A stretch of 64,000 nucleotides of DNA from Streptomyces sp. ADI96-02 (GTDB lineage Bacteria > Actinomycetota > Actinomycetes > Streptomycetales > Streptomycetaceae), in assembly GCF_003846185.1 (NCBI RefSeq), contig NZ_ML123034.1, positions 601,190 to 665,189 of the forward strand, in the 5' to 3' direction. Of this stretch, positions 45,036 to 52,652 are shown in pieces. The notes under the pieces were generated by a model, which searched no databases, was not told the origin of the DNA, and saw only the letters and a program-made list of their open reading frames with translations. The stretch's first letter is position 1. Each line of letters begins with the position of its first letter. Both the position numbers and the translations under genes were made by a program.

Positions 45036-45692
45036 CGTGATGCCTCCAGGATCTGGGCCGGGTGGCTGGCTCAGTCCACTCGGCACATGCCGGTTTCGAT
45101 CATGTTGGCCCACCCTCCTTGCTGCACGCTGGCCGGATTGCTGACGCGCCGGCGCGAGCCCTTGTCCGTTTCCTTGCCGTTCGCTTGCAGCTCTCCCCAA
45201 GGCTGTCCCGCAGGCACAGCGCCCCGGACCTCGCGTCCTCTCGTGGTGCTCCGACGTGCCTTCACGGTCCCCGGGACAGGGGCGATCGCGGGGCGGCGCG
45301 GCGCCTTCGGGTGCGGAAGTCGGGGCACGCCACCACGCCCGGGGCGTTCCAGCCATTCCACCTGTCCGGATTCGCTCCCCCCGCACCCACACCCTATGAG
45401 CCAAAAACCCGCCAGGAACTGAGGAGTTGTTTTTCGACAACGCGCGAAGTGTTGAATGTTCCACGAGTGACGGCCGGTCTCCCCGCGATGCCGAAGGCTC
45501 TCCGTCCGCCTCTCGGGAATTCACCGCGCAGTGTGGCCGGTTCTGTCTCTTCCGGCCGCCGCCGCACCGTTGACACCTGCGCGAGCAGAGTCCTATAACG
45601 CCCAGTGGTGTGCACGGTCATCGAGAAGCACCGAGGATGGAGAACGCTGATCTAAGATGCATTTCCTGGTGACGTCTCAAGCGTGAGAAGGA
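45036..45692. promoter_or_regulatory. Divergent control region between PKS operon and SARP gene
   Basis: A 657-base non-coding gap between the acyltransferase and the large regulator, transcribed away from each other. It is locally AT-richer near 45395-45470 and contains an inverted repeat GTTGT/ACAAC (45426-45441) with a six-base loop. A consensus-like promoter faces the regulator (listed separately). I saw no convincing -35/-10 for the PKS direction, which fits activator dependence. Open frames inside it have no recognisable product. Confidence 0.6.
45570..45599 (+). promoter_or_regulatory. Housekeeping-type promoter for the SARP regulator
   Basis: TTGACA at 45570-45575 and TATAAC at 45594-45599 are 18 bases apart, close to the vegetative (HrdB-type) consensus. 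Transcription would start near 45606, leaving a leader of about 87 bases before the ATG at 45693. Confidence 0.65.
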
Positions 45693-48600
45693 ATGGGGCA
45701 AAAAGTTATGTCCGTGCATCAGGCTGAGGGTGCGCCGCTGCCCGCACCGCTCCTCCCTTCCGGGCCGGTGCTTCAGGTGCTGGGGCCCATGTCGGCTCGG
45801 CTCGGGTCGCACGACGTCCCGCTCGGACCACCACGCCGACGGGCTCTCCTGGCCCTCCTCCTCATCAGACTGGGCCGCGTCGTCCCCACCACGGTGCTCA
45901 TCGAGGAGCTCTGGCAGGACGCCCGGCCCCAGCAGGCCGTCGCGACCTTGCAGAGCCATATCTCCCACCTGCGCCGGGCGCTGGCCCCCGTGGCCGGCCC
46001 CGCCAGGTCGGCGGTACTGCGCTACCAGGCCCCGGGGTACGTCCTCCAGCTCGCGCCGGACCAGGTGGACGCCTACCGGTTCGAACAGCTCATCTCCACC
46101 GGGCGTCGTTTCCTCGCCTGCCAGGATCCCCTGGCCGCACGGGACCGCCTCACCCGGGCGCTCACCCTGTGGCGCGGTTCCCCGTATGCGGAGTTCGTCA
46201 CCCACCGGCCGCTCGCCGACGAGAGCGCCCGGCTGGAGCAGGTCCGGCTCACCGCCCTCGAAACGTCCGCCGAGGCCGGGCTCCTCCTGGGGAGGACCGC
46301 CGAGGTGGTCACCGAACTGGAACGGGAGATCCGCCAACACCCGGCCCGCGAGCGCATGGTGGGCCATCTGATGACCGCGTTGTTCAGGTCGGGCCGGCAG
46401 GCCGAGGCGCTGGAGATGTACGAGTGGACGCGGAGTTATCTGGTCGAGGAATTCGGTGTGGACACGACCGCCGATCTCCAGCGGCTCCACACCGCCCTTC
46501 TCAGGCAGGAACTGGACAACCAGCGTGCGCACTTCGCGCCGCGTGACCATCTGCGCCTCGCACCCGACGAATCGGCCCGGCCCGTCCGGACAACGATGTC
46601 CCGCGAAAACGCGTCGCGGGGATCGTTCGCCGCCACGGCCGAACGGCCGGTGCACGGAGGGGACAAGCCGAACGGTCCGGCCCGCACGGCACATGTCCGG
46701 CCCGTCGGTTCCGGTCCCGCTCCGGTTGAGCCCGCGGTGCCGCCGCCGATAGGCCGGGAACGGGAGTTAGGAATCCTGGTCGCCGCCATGGTGGGTACGG
46801 TGGCCGGTCGTGGACATCTCGCCTGTGTACTCGGTTACTCCGGACTCGGCAAAACCCATCTCGTGATGGAGCTCGTCCAACGCCTTCAGGCTCGGGACGA
46901 GACCATCGAAACGGTCCAGAGCAGTTGCTTCTCCGGCGACGGAGTTCCGCCGTACTGGTTGTGGACCCAGATACTCCGTCGGCTGTCGGTGACGCGGCCG
47001 GATGCCTTCCAGGCCGCCGCCGCGCCGTTCGGCGCGCTGCTCGCACCGCTGCTGCCCGGGTGGCAGGCAGGGCAGGGCGGCGAGGAGGACCGCGAGTCGA
47101 GCAGCTCGCAGAGCGCCTTCCGGACGCACGACGCGCTCTGCGAGATCCTGCTCGCCCTGGCCGCGCAGCGACCCCTGGTGCTGCTGCTGGAGGACGTGCA
47201 CTGGGCGGATACGGCGTCGCTGGACTTGCTCCGCCTGCTGACCACACGCCGCCAGGGCCACTCCCTCAGCATCGTACTGACCGGCTGGGACCTGGAAGCA
47301 TGGCCCGACACGTCACGGTATGCGGTGATGACGGAGATGTTCAGGGATCCGAACACGAAGATCCTGCGACTCGGAGCCCTGACGCTCCCGGACATCACGG
47401 CGCTGGTCCACGCGCACGCCGGTCCGGGCGTCGACCAGCGGGTCGTGGAAGCGCTCCACAGCCAGGCCGGGGGCAGTCCGTCCTTCGTCCTCCAGATGCT
47501 CTCCCTTCTCGGTGAGTCCCGAGACCTGCGTGACCCCGGCGCCACGGGCGAGCTGCTCGGCCTCGTCGCTCCGTGCGCGCGCACGGTGCTGCGCCAGGAG
47601 TTCGCCGAGCTGCCGAAACCGGTCCTGCGGCTTCTCCGGCTGTGCGCGGTCGCCGCGCCCGACATCGAGGTCGAGCCGCTGTGCCGTGCCACCGGCGGCA
47701 GTGCCGCCATGGCGATCGTGGAGTCCGCGGTCCGGCACGGCCTGCTCTCCCCCGATCAGGAGCGCACCGGACGGCTTCGCCTCACCCCTCCCCATGCTCA
47801 GGAGGTGCTCACCGGCGAGCTGACGGACGAGGAGAGCCAACGGCTGCACGCCGAGTACGCGGACGCCCTCTCTCCGCGCCTGCCCGAGGAGGGCGATCCG
47901 GCGAGGACCGATCTCATCGCCCACCACGCCTGGCGGGCGAAGGGCGCCATGCCCGCGGAGCGGGCGCTGCCCTGGTTCCTGAGGGCAGCCGAGAACGCGG
48001 GTTCGCGCCTGGCCTCCGAAGAACGCCGGACGTGGCTGCGCCGCGCGATCGACCTGGTCGGCTCGATGCCCGACGGCACGACCCCGCGCGACCTCGAACC
48101 CCGACTCCACTGGGAACTGGTCCATCTGCTGGGCCATGTACGCGGATTCGGTCACGCCGAGGCGGAGACGGAGATCATCCGGGGACACGTCCTGGACACG
48201 CCCCCCGGTTGCTCCGACGACCCGGCGTTACTGTCGATGCTGAGCGTGTCGCTCCTCGTCCGCGGCTGCTACGACGAGTCGAGGCAGTTGTCCGCCCGGC
48301 TGAGGACCATCGCCGAGCGCACCGGCAATCCCACGGCTCGACTCGGCGCGGCGTACGGCGAGGGCGTGACGCTGTACCTCCGCGACGACCTGCCGGACGC
48401 GCTGGGAGCGTTCGAGCAGGGTGTCGACCTGTCCGACCGGCTCGCGCGCGAGGGCCGCCTGCCGGAGGGAACGTACCGGTCCGATCCGCGCGTCTGCTTC
48501 CGCAGCTACGACGTCTTCGCCCACTGGCTGATGAACGAACGCGCCACGGCGGCCGAGCAGTGCCGTCGCCTCCTGAGGCTGACGCAATGCGATGACCGGC

Positions 48601-49049
48601 CCTGGGACCGGCTCCAGGCCCTCTACGTCAACGCGATCGTGGCCGCCTGGGAGGGCGATGTGGAGGCAGCTCGCTCCTTCGGCGCGGAGGGCGTCGAGTT
48701 GTCCGTCAAATACGGGCTGTCCTACTGGACGTCATTGCTCCACGTTCCGTTGGGCTGGGCCCTGACGTACGCCGGCCATCGGGAGGGGATACCGGAGATG
48801 AGAAGAGCGCTGTCCGAAATGCGGCTGTCCCGAATGAAGATCCATCTCCCGCTCCACCTGGGCCTGCTGGCCCAGGCGCAGCACCATGCCGAACAGCGGG
48901 AGGGCGCCATGGACACCCTGCGCACCATGCTCGCGGTCGTCGAGCACCAGCGCGAGTACGTGTACCTCAACTCCGCTCTGCCCGCCACGCACCTGGTCGA
49001 CCAGCTCCTGCGCACGGAGATGCCGGTGGCGACGGGGCCGAGGGGATGA
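45693..49049 (+). CDS. SARP-family regulator with ATPase domain
   Basis: A 1118-residue pathway-type activator. Residues about 25-105 are an OmpR-like winged helix DNA-binding domain (RRRALLALLLIRLGRVVPTTVLIEELW). Residues 110-265 are a bacterial transcriptional activation domain. From about 350 an AAA/NB-ARC-like ATPase follows, with GYSGLGKT near 380 and LLLEDVHWAD near 500, then a helical repeat C-terminus. This is the large SARP type found in many Streptomyces clusters. The first ATG (45693) has its purine tract almost touching it; a second ATG at 45708 is a possible alternative. Divergent from the PKS operon, which it probably activates. Confidence 0.9.
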   Translation: MGQKVMSVHQAEGAPLPAPLLPSGPVLQVLGPMSARLGSHDVPLGPPRRRALLALLLIRLGRVVPTTVLIEELWQDARPQQAVATLQSHISHLRRALAPVAGPARSAVLRYQAPGYVLQLAPDQVDAYRFEQLISTGRRFLACQDPLAARDRLTRALTLWRGSPYAEFVTHRPLADESARLEQVRLTALETSAEAGLLLGRTAEVVTELEREIRQHPARERMVGHLMTALFRSGRQAEALEMYEWTRSYLVEEFGVDTTADLQRLHTALLRQELDNQRAHFAPRDHLRLAPDESARPVRTTMSRENASRGSFAATAERPVHGGDKPNGPARTAHVRPVGSGPAPVEPAVPPPIGRERELGILVAAMVGTVAGRGHLACVLGYSGLGKTHLVMELVQRLQARDETIETVQSSCFSGDGVPPYWLWTQILRRLSVTRPDAFQAAAAPFGALLAPLLPGWQAGQGGEEDRESSSSQSAFRTHDALCEILLALAAQRPLVLLLEDVHWADTASLDLLRLLTTRRQGHSLSIVLTGWDLEAWPDTSRYAVMTEMFRDPNTKILRLGALTLPDITALVHAHAGPGVDQRVVEALHSQAGGSPSFVLQMLSLLGESRDLRDPGATGELLGLVAPCARTVLRQEFAELPKPVLRLLRLCAVAAPDIEVEPLCRATGGSAAMAIVESAVRHGLLSPDQERTGRLRLTPPHAQEVLTGELTDEESQRLHAEYADALSPRLPEEGDPARTDLIAHHAWRAKGAMPAERALPWFLRAAENAGSRLASEERRTWLRRAIDLVGSMPDGTTPRDLEPRLHWELVHLLGHVRGFGHAEAETEIIRGHVLDTPPGCSDDPALLSMLSVSLLVRGCYDESRQLSARLRTIAERTGNPTARLGAAYGEGVTLYLRDDLPDALGAFEQGVDLSDRLAREGRLPEGTYRSDPRVCFRSYDVFAHWLMNERATAAEQCRRLLRLTQCDDRPWDRLQALYVNAIVAAWEGDVEAARSFGAEGVELSVKYGLSYWTSLLHVPLGWALTYAGHREGIPEMRRALSEMRLSRMKIHLPLHLGLLAQAQHHAEQREGAMDTLRTMLAVVEHQREYVYLNSALPATHLVDQLLRTEMPVATGPRG

Positions 49050-49090
49050 GTGCTCGCCCCGAATCCGCGACGCGTCGTCCGGTCGGCGAG

Positions 49091-49125
49091 CGACGAGGCC
49101 CCGAAGTCGGCTCGGGACCTCGTCG
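49091..49125. terminator. Bidirectional hairpin terminator
   Basis: CGACGAGG (49091-49098) pairs with CCTCGTCG (49118-49125); after one mismatch the stem continues with CCCGA and TCGGG, closing a seven-base loop. It lies between the convergent stops of the SARP and cupin genes and marks the border between the two biosynthetic regions. Confidence 0.75.
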
Positions 49126-49179
49126 CGCGGTGGGCTGAACCGTCAGCCGGATGTGCCGCAGAGGGCGACGCGCGCCGGT

Positions 49180-49677
49180 TCACACCCGCGGGCAGTCGCG
49201 GGCGGTGCGGGGTGGGGCGGGAGCGTCGATGGCGAGCGCGCTGCCGACGGGAAGGATGTAGGACGCGTACAGGACGACGGGCCGGGCCCCTCGGTTGAGG
49301 CCGATGTGCACGTTCTCGGGGCCGTGCGGTTCGACGAAGGACTGTCCCCGGGAGTTCGCCACGAGGCGGCAGCGGTTCCTCTTCGCGTCGTAGACGTACT
49401 CGGTCAGGAATCCGGACTTCACCACGACGAGGAGCGGCCCGCGGTGGTAGTGCCATCCTGTCGCGCCTCCGGGGGCGATGGTGACTTCTCGCACGGTGAC
49501 CTCGGCCCGCTCGTCGAGCGAGGCCCGGATTCCCTGCCGGGACACGCCTGCCGCGAGTTCGACCGCGCTGACCCCATGTCCCGGAGTGGCGGTGGCCGCG
49601 CTCGGGGCCGTGGCCGCGCTCGGGGCCGTGGCCGCCGCGGCGGCGAGGCAGAGCAGCGCGAGCCGGATTCCGCGCAT
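49180..49677 (-). CDS. Secreted cupin-fold protein
   Basis: A 165-residue protein with an N-terminal signal peptide (MRGIRLALLCLAAAAATA) and a single cupin domain: GWHYHRGPLLVVVKSGFLTEY is the first motif with two metal-type His, and the second half has EPHGPENVHIGLN. The ATG at 49677 was chosen because it starts the signal sequence and has a GGTGGAAG purine tract upstream. An exact 18-base duplication near 49598-49640 repeats APSAAT just after the signal peptide. Function unknown; it follows the uptake ATPase by about 120 bases on the same strand and might bind metal outside the cell. Confidence 0.75.
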   Translation of the reverse strand: MRGIRLALLCLAAAAATAPSAATAPSAATATPGHGVSAVELAAGVSRQGIRASLDERAEVTVREVTIAPGGATGWHYHRGPLLVVVKSGFLTEYVYDAKRNRCRLVANSRGQSFVEPHGPENVHIGLNRGARPVVLYASYILPVGSALAIDAPAPPRTARDCPRV

Positions 49678-49796
49678 GCGAAACGCTTCCACCAGGGTGT
49701 CCTGCCTTCTCGGAGAGTGTGTTGCGCGACAGCGCACGCAGCGTAGAGACGCGTACGGGTCCGAGACGGCGTGCGTGACGGGGCAGGGGCGGCGGT

Positions 49797-50591
49797 TCAT
49801 CCGCATGGCTCAACGCGGTGTGCGAGGGGCCGGGCCGCGTAGGCGATGCGGACGACGCCGTCCTCGTGGCGTTCCGTGCGGGCTTCGACGCCGAAGACCT
49901 GGCGCATCACCTCGGTGGTGAGGGTGTCGAGCACCGGTCCGGCCGCCACCACCGTTCCGTGGTCGAGGACGACGACCAGGTCGCAGAGGCGGGCGGCCAG
50001 GTCGAGGTCGTGCAGGACCGCCAGGGTGCTCACACCGGTCGAGCGGATCAGGTCAAGCAGTTCGAACCGGGCGCGGATGTCGAGGTGATTGGTCAGTTCG
50101 TCCAGGACCAGCAGGTGCGGATCCTGGGCCAACGCCCTGGCGAGCAGGACGCGTTGGCGCTCGCCTCCGGACAGTGAGGCGTACTCCCGCTCGGCGAGGC
50201 GGCGTATCCCGCAGCGGTCGATCGCCTCGGCGACGGCGTGGCGGTCGCGCGGGCCCTCGCGTCCGATCAGGCCGTGGTGGGGGGTGCGGCCCAGTGCCAC
50301 GATCTCGGTCACCGACAGGCCCCCGGTGTGGCCCGCCGGGTCCTGGAGGACGGCCGCGGTGCGGCGGGCGGCGGCGCGGGGCGCGAGGCTCCAGACGTCG
50401 TCGCCGCCGACCCGGACGACTCCCCGGGCGGGGCGGAGCGACCGGTAGACGGCGCGGAGCAGGGTGGACTTGCCGCTGCCGTTGGGGCCGACGAGGCCGA
50501 CGACCGTTCCGGGCCAGACATCGAGGTCGACCCCGTGGAGGACGGGCGTACCGTCCAGCTCGACGTGCACCTGGTCGACGGTGAGCCTCAT
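49797..50591 (-). CDS. ABC transporter ATPase, siderophore-uptake (FecE) type
   Basis: A 264-residue ATPase. Walker A is GPNGSGKST near residue 35, the signature is LSGGERQR near 140, and Walker B reads LLVLDELTNHLD, where the usual proline of DEPT is leucine. The start overlaps the permease stop (ATGA). Family role: powers import of metal chelates across the membrane. It is the last gene of the binding protein-permease-ATPase set next to the isonitrile lipopeptide genes, so the metal-bound lipopeptide is the likely cargo (inference). Confidence 0.93.
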   Translation of the reverse strand: MRLTVDQVHVELDGTPVLHGVDLDVWPGTVVGLVGPNGSGKSTLLRAVYRSLRPARGVVRVGGDDVWSLAPRAAARRTAAVLQDPAGHTGGLSVTEIVALGRTPHHGLIGREGPRDRHAVAEAIDRCGIRRLAEREYASLSGGERQRVLLARALAQDPHLLVLDELTNHLDIRARFELLDLIRSTGVSTLAVLHDLDLAARLCDLVVVLDHGTVVAAGPVLDTLTTEVMRQVFGVEARTERHEDGVVRIAYAARPLAHRVEPCG

Positions 50592-51613
50592 ACGGCGTCC
50601 AACCCCTTGTCGCGTCGCAGCAGCCAGACGAAGAACGGCGCGCCGAGCAGGGCGGTGAGGATGCCCAGCGGCAGTTCGTTGGGGCGGATGACGGTGCGGG
50701 AGAGGAGGTCGACGAGCACGAGGTAGAGGGCTCCGAGCAGGGCGGTGAGCGGCAGCAGGCGTCGGTGGTCCGCGCCGGTGGTGAGGCGTACGAGGTGGGG
50801 GATCATCAGTCCGACGAAGCCGATGCCGCCGGCCACCGCGATGACCGAGCCGGTGAGCAGCGCGGTGATGACGAGCAGGACGGCGCGCAGGCGGTTGACG
50901 TCCACGCCGAGTGCGGTCGCTGACTCGTCGCCGGCCAGGACGGCGTTCAACTGCCGCCCGAACAGGCCGAGCAGGGCGGTGCAGGTCAGTACCACGGTCG
51001 CGACGACGGGGAGTTGGTCCCACTGGGCTCCGGCGACGCTGCCCAGCATCCAGAACATCACCGTCCGCAGTTCGGTGGGTGTCGCCCAGAGCTGTACGAA
51101 GCTCGTCGCCGAGAGCAGGACGTAGCCGACCGCGACTCCGGCCAGTACCAGGCGCGTCGGGGCCAGGCGTCCGCGACGGCGTCCGAGGGCGAAGACCACC
51201 GCTCCGGTGGCGAGAGCGCCGAGGAACGCGGCCCCCGCGACGCCCACTCCGCCGATCCCGATCCCGCCGAGGGTGATGACCAGGACCGCGCCGAGGGAGG
51301 ACCCGTAGGAGAAGCCGAGCACGGTGGGGTCGGCCAGGGGGTTGGAGACCAGTGTCTGGAGGACGGCTCCGGCCACTGCCAGGCCGGCTCCCGCGAGGGC
51401 CGCGAGGAGTACCCGGGGCGTGCGGAAGCTCCATACGATCTGGTCCAGCGCGGGGTCGGCGGCGGCACCGCGGCCGGTCAGGTGACGGGCCACGATGCTC
51501 CAGACGTCCGCCACCGGTACGGTGACCGCGCCGATGCTGATCGCCGTGATCATGGCGGCGAGCAGCGCGGCGAGCAGGACGGCGACGCCGAGCGAGAGGC
51601 GCGGTCCGGTCAG
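50588..51613 (-). CDS. ABC transporter permease, FecCD type
   Basis: A 341-residue integral membrane protein of the BtuC/FecCD family with about ten membrane segments. Seen: IGAVTVPVADVW, WSFRTPRVLLAALAGAGLAVAGAVLQ, NPLADPTVLGFSYGSSLGAV and GFVGLMIPHLVRL, all family landmarks. No ATG or GTG gives the full first membrane segment: the best-placed start is a CTG at 51613 that overlaps the binding-protein stop as CTGA. An ATG at 51553 would cut into the first membrane segment. Start is therefore uncertain. Confidence 0.9.
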   Translation of the reverse strand: MTGPRLSLGVAVLLAALLAAMITAISIGAVTVPVADVWSIVARHLTGRGAAADPALDQIVWSFRTPRVLLAALAGAGLAVAGAVLQTLVSNPLADPTVLGFSYGSSLGAVLVITLGGIGIGGVGVAGAAFLGALATGAVVFALGRRRGRLAPTRLVLAGVAVGYVLLSATSFVQLWATPTELRTVMFWMLGSVAGAQWDQLPVVATVVLTCTALLGLFGRQLNAVLAGDESATALGVDVNRLRAVLLVITALLTGSVIAVAGGIGFVGLMIPHLVRLTTGADHRRLLPLTALLGALYLVLVDLLSRTVIRPNELPLGILTALLGAPFFVWLLRRDKGLDAV

Positions 51614-52644
51614 AGCGCGTCGGGGTGGAGCGTCCTGGCGATCTTCTCCACGGCCACGTCGTTGCTCGGTCCGAGGTAGATCGAGTCGGACAGCACCACG
51701 TACGCGTCGTTCTTCGCCGCCGACCACTGGGGGAACTCCTTGAGCAGCTTCTCGGCGTACGCCGTCGGGTCGGGGTCGTTGTAGCTGATGACGACGAGGG
51801 CGTCGACGTCGCCGGCGGCCACCTTCTCCTTGCTCAGGTCCGCGAAGGAGGTCGTGGAGGCCGACTCGAAGGCGTTGGCGCCGCCGGCCCGGGCGAGGAT
51901 GTCGTTGTAGATCCCCTTGGCGACGACGGAGCTGAAGTCGTTGCCGCCCATGGTCATGTTGGAGAAGAGGACCATGACGTCGGGCTTCTCCTCGCCCTCG
52001 ACCTTCGCCGAGATCTCCGCGATGCGCTTGTCCGACGCGGCGATCAGCTTCTCGGCGCGGTCGCTGACGCCGAAGACCTTGCCGAGGTCGCGCAACAGGG
52101 TACGGCTGTCCTCGATCGTCATCCGGGACGTGTCCTGGTCGCAGCCCTGCGGGGAGATGTAGGTGTTGGCTCCGACGGCCTTCAGCTGGTCGCGGGTGGC
52201 GAAGCCGTTCTTGGCGTCGAATCCGTACGCGGTGGTGGACAGGACCAGGTCGGGGCTCTGGCCGAGCATCGCCTCGCGGGGGATGTCGAAGGCGTCGTTG
52301 AGTTCTATGCCGCCCTTGGGCAGGGCCTTGATGGCGTCGGCGCGGCCGGGCACTTCGGACCTGCCGTAGCTCTGCTGGTTGACGACGATCCGGTCCTTGA
52401 GGCCCAGCGCGAGCAGGGTGGAGACCTCGGCGACGGAAGCGCCGTTCATGACGACCACTCTGCTGGGGGCCTTCGTGAAGGTCTGCTTGACCCCGCAGTT
52501 CTCCAGCGTCACCGGGTAGCCGGCGGCCGAGGCGGCCGGCGGTTCGGCCTCCGTCCTGGACGCGACCGGTGATTCCGCGCATCCGGCGGTCGTGAGGGCG
52601 ACGGCGGCTGTCAGTCCGATGGCGACGAGCCGGTTGGTGGACAT
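51610..52644 (-). CDS. Metal-chelate binding lipoprotein (ABC transporter)
   Basis: A 344-residue periplasmic-binding-type lipoprotein. The signal sequence ends TTAGC with the lipid-carrying Cys at position 22. The mature part has the two-lobe FepB/FhuD-like pattern (SRVVVMNGASVAEVSTLLALGLKDRIV, SPDLVLSTTAYGF, DVDALVVISYNDPD). TAGGAGCAC provides the ribosome site. It starts nine bases after the NRPS stop and has its own candidate promoter inside the NRPS 3' end. Likely captures the metal-loaded lipopeptide. Confidence 0.92.
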   Translation of the reverse strand: MSTNRLVAIGLTAAVALTTAGCAESPVASRTEAEPPAASAAGYPVTLENCGVKQTFTKAPSRVVVMNGASVAEVSTLLALGLKDRIVVNQQSYGRSEVPGRADAIKALPKGGIELNDAFDIPREAMLGQSPDLVLSTTAYGFDAKNGFATRDQLKAVGANTYISPQGCDQDTSRMTIEDSRTLLRDLGKVFGVSDRAEKLIAASDKRIAEISAKVEGEEKPDVMVLFSNMTMGGNDFSSVVAKGIYNDILARAGGANAFESASTTSFADLSKEKVAAGDVDALVVISYNDPDPTAYAEKLLKEFPQWSAAKNDAYVVLSDSIYLGPSNDVAVEKIARTLHPDAL

Positions 52645-52652
52645 GTGTGCTC

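Noticed and set aside
45394..45621. Possible 75-residue gene in the gap between acyltransferase and SARP
   Set aside because: No recognisable domain, and it overlaps the TTGACA/TATAAC promoter; treated as regulatory DNA.
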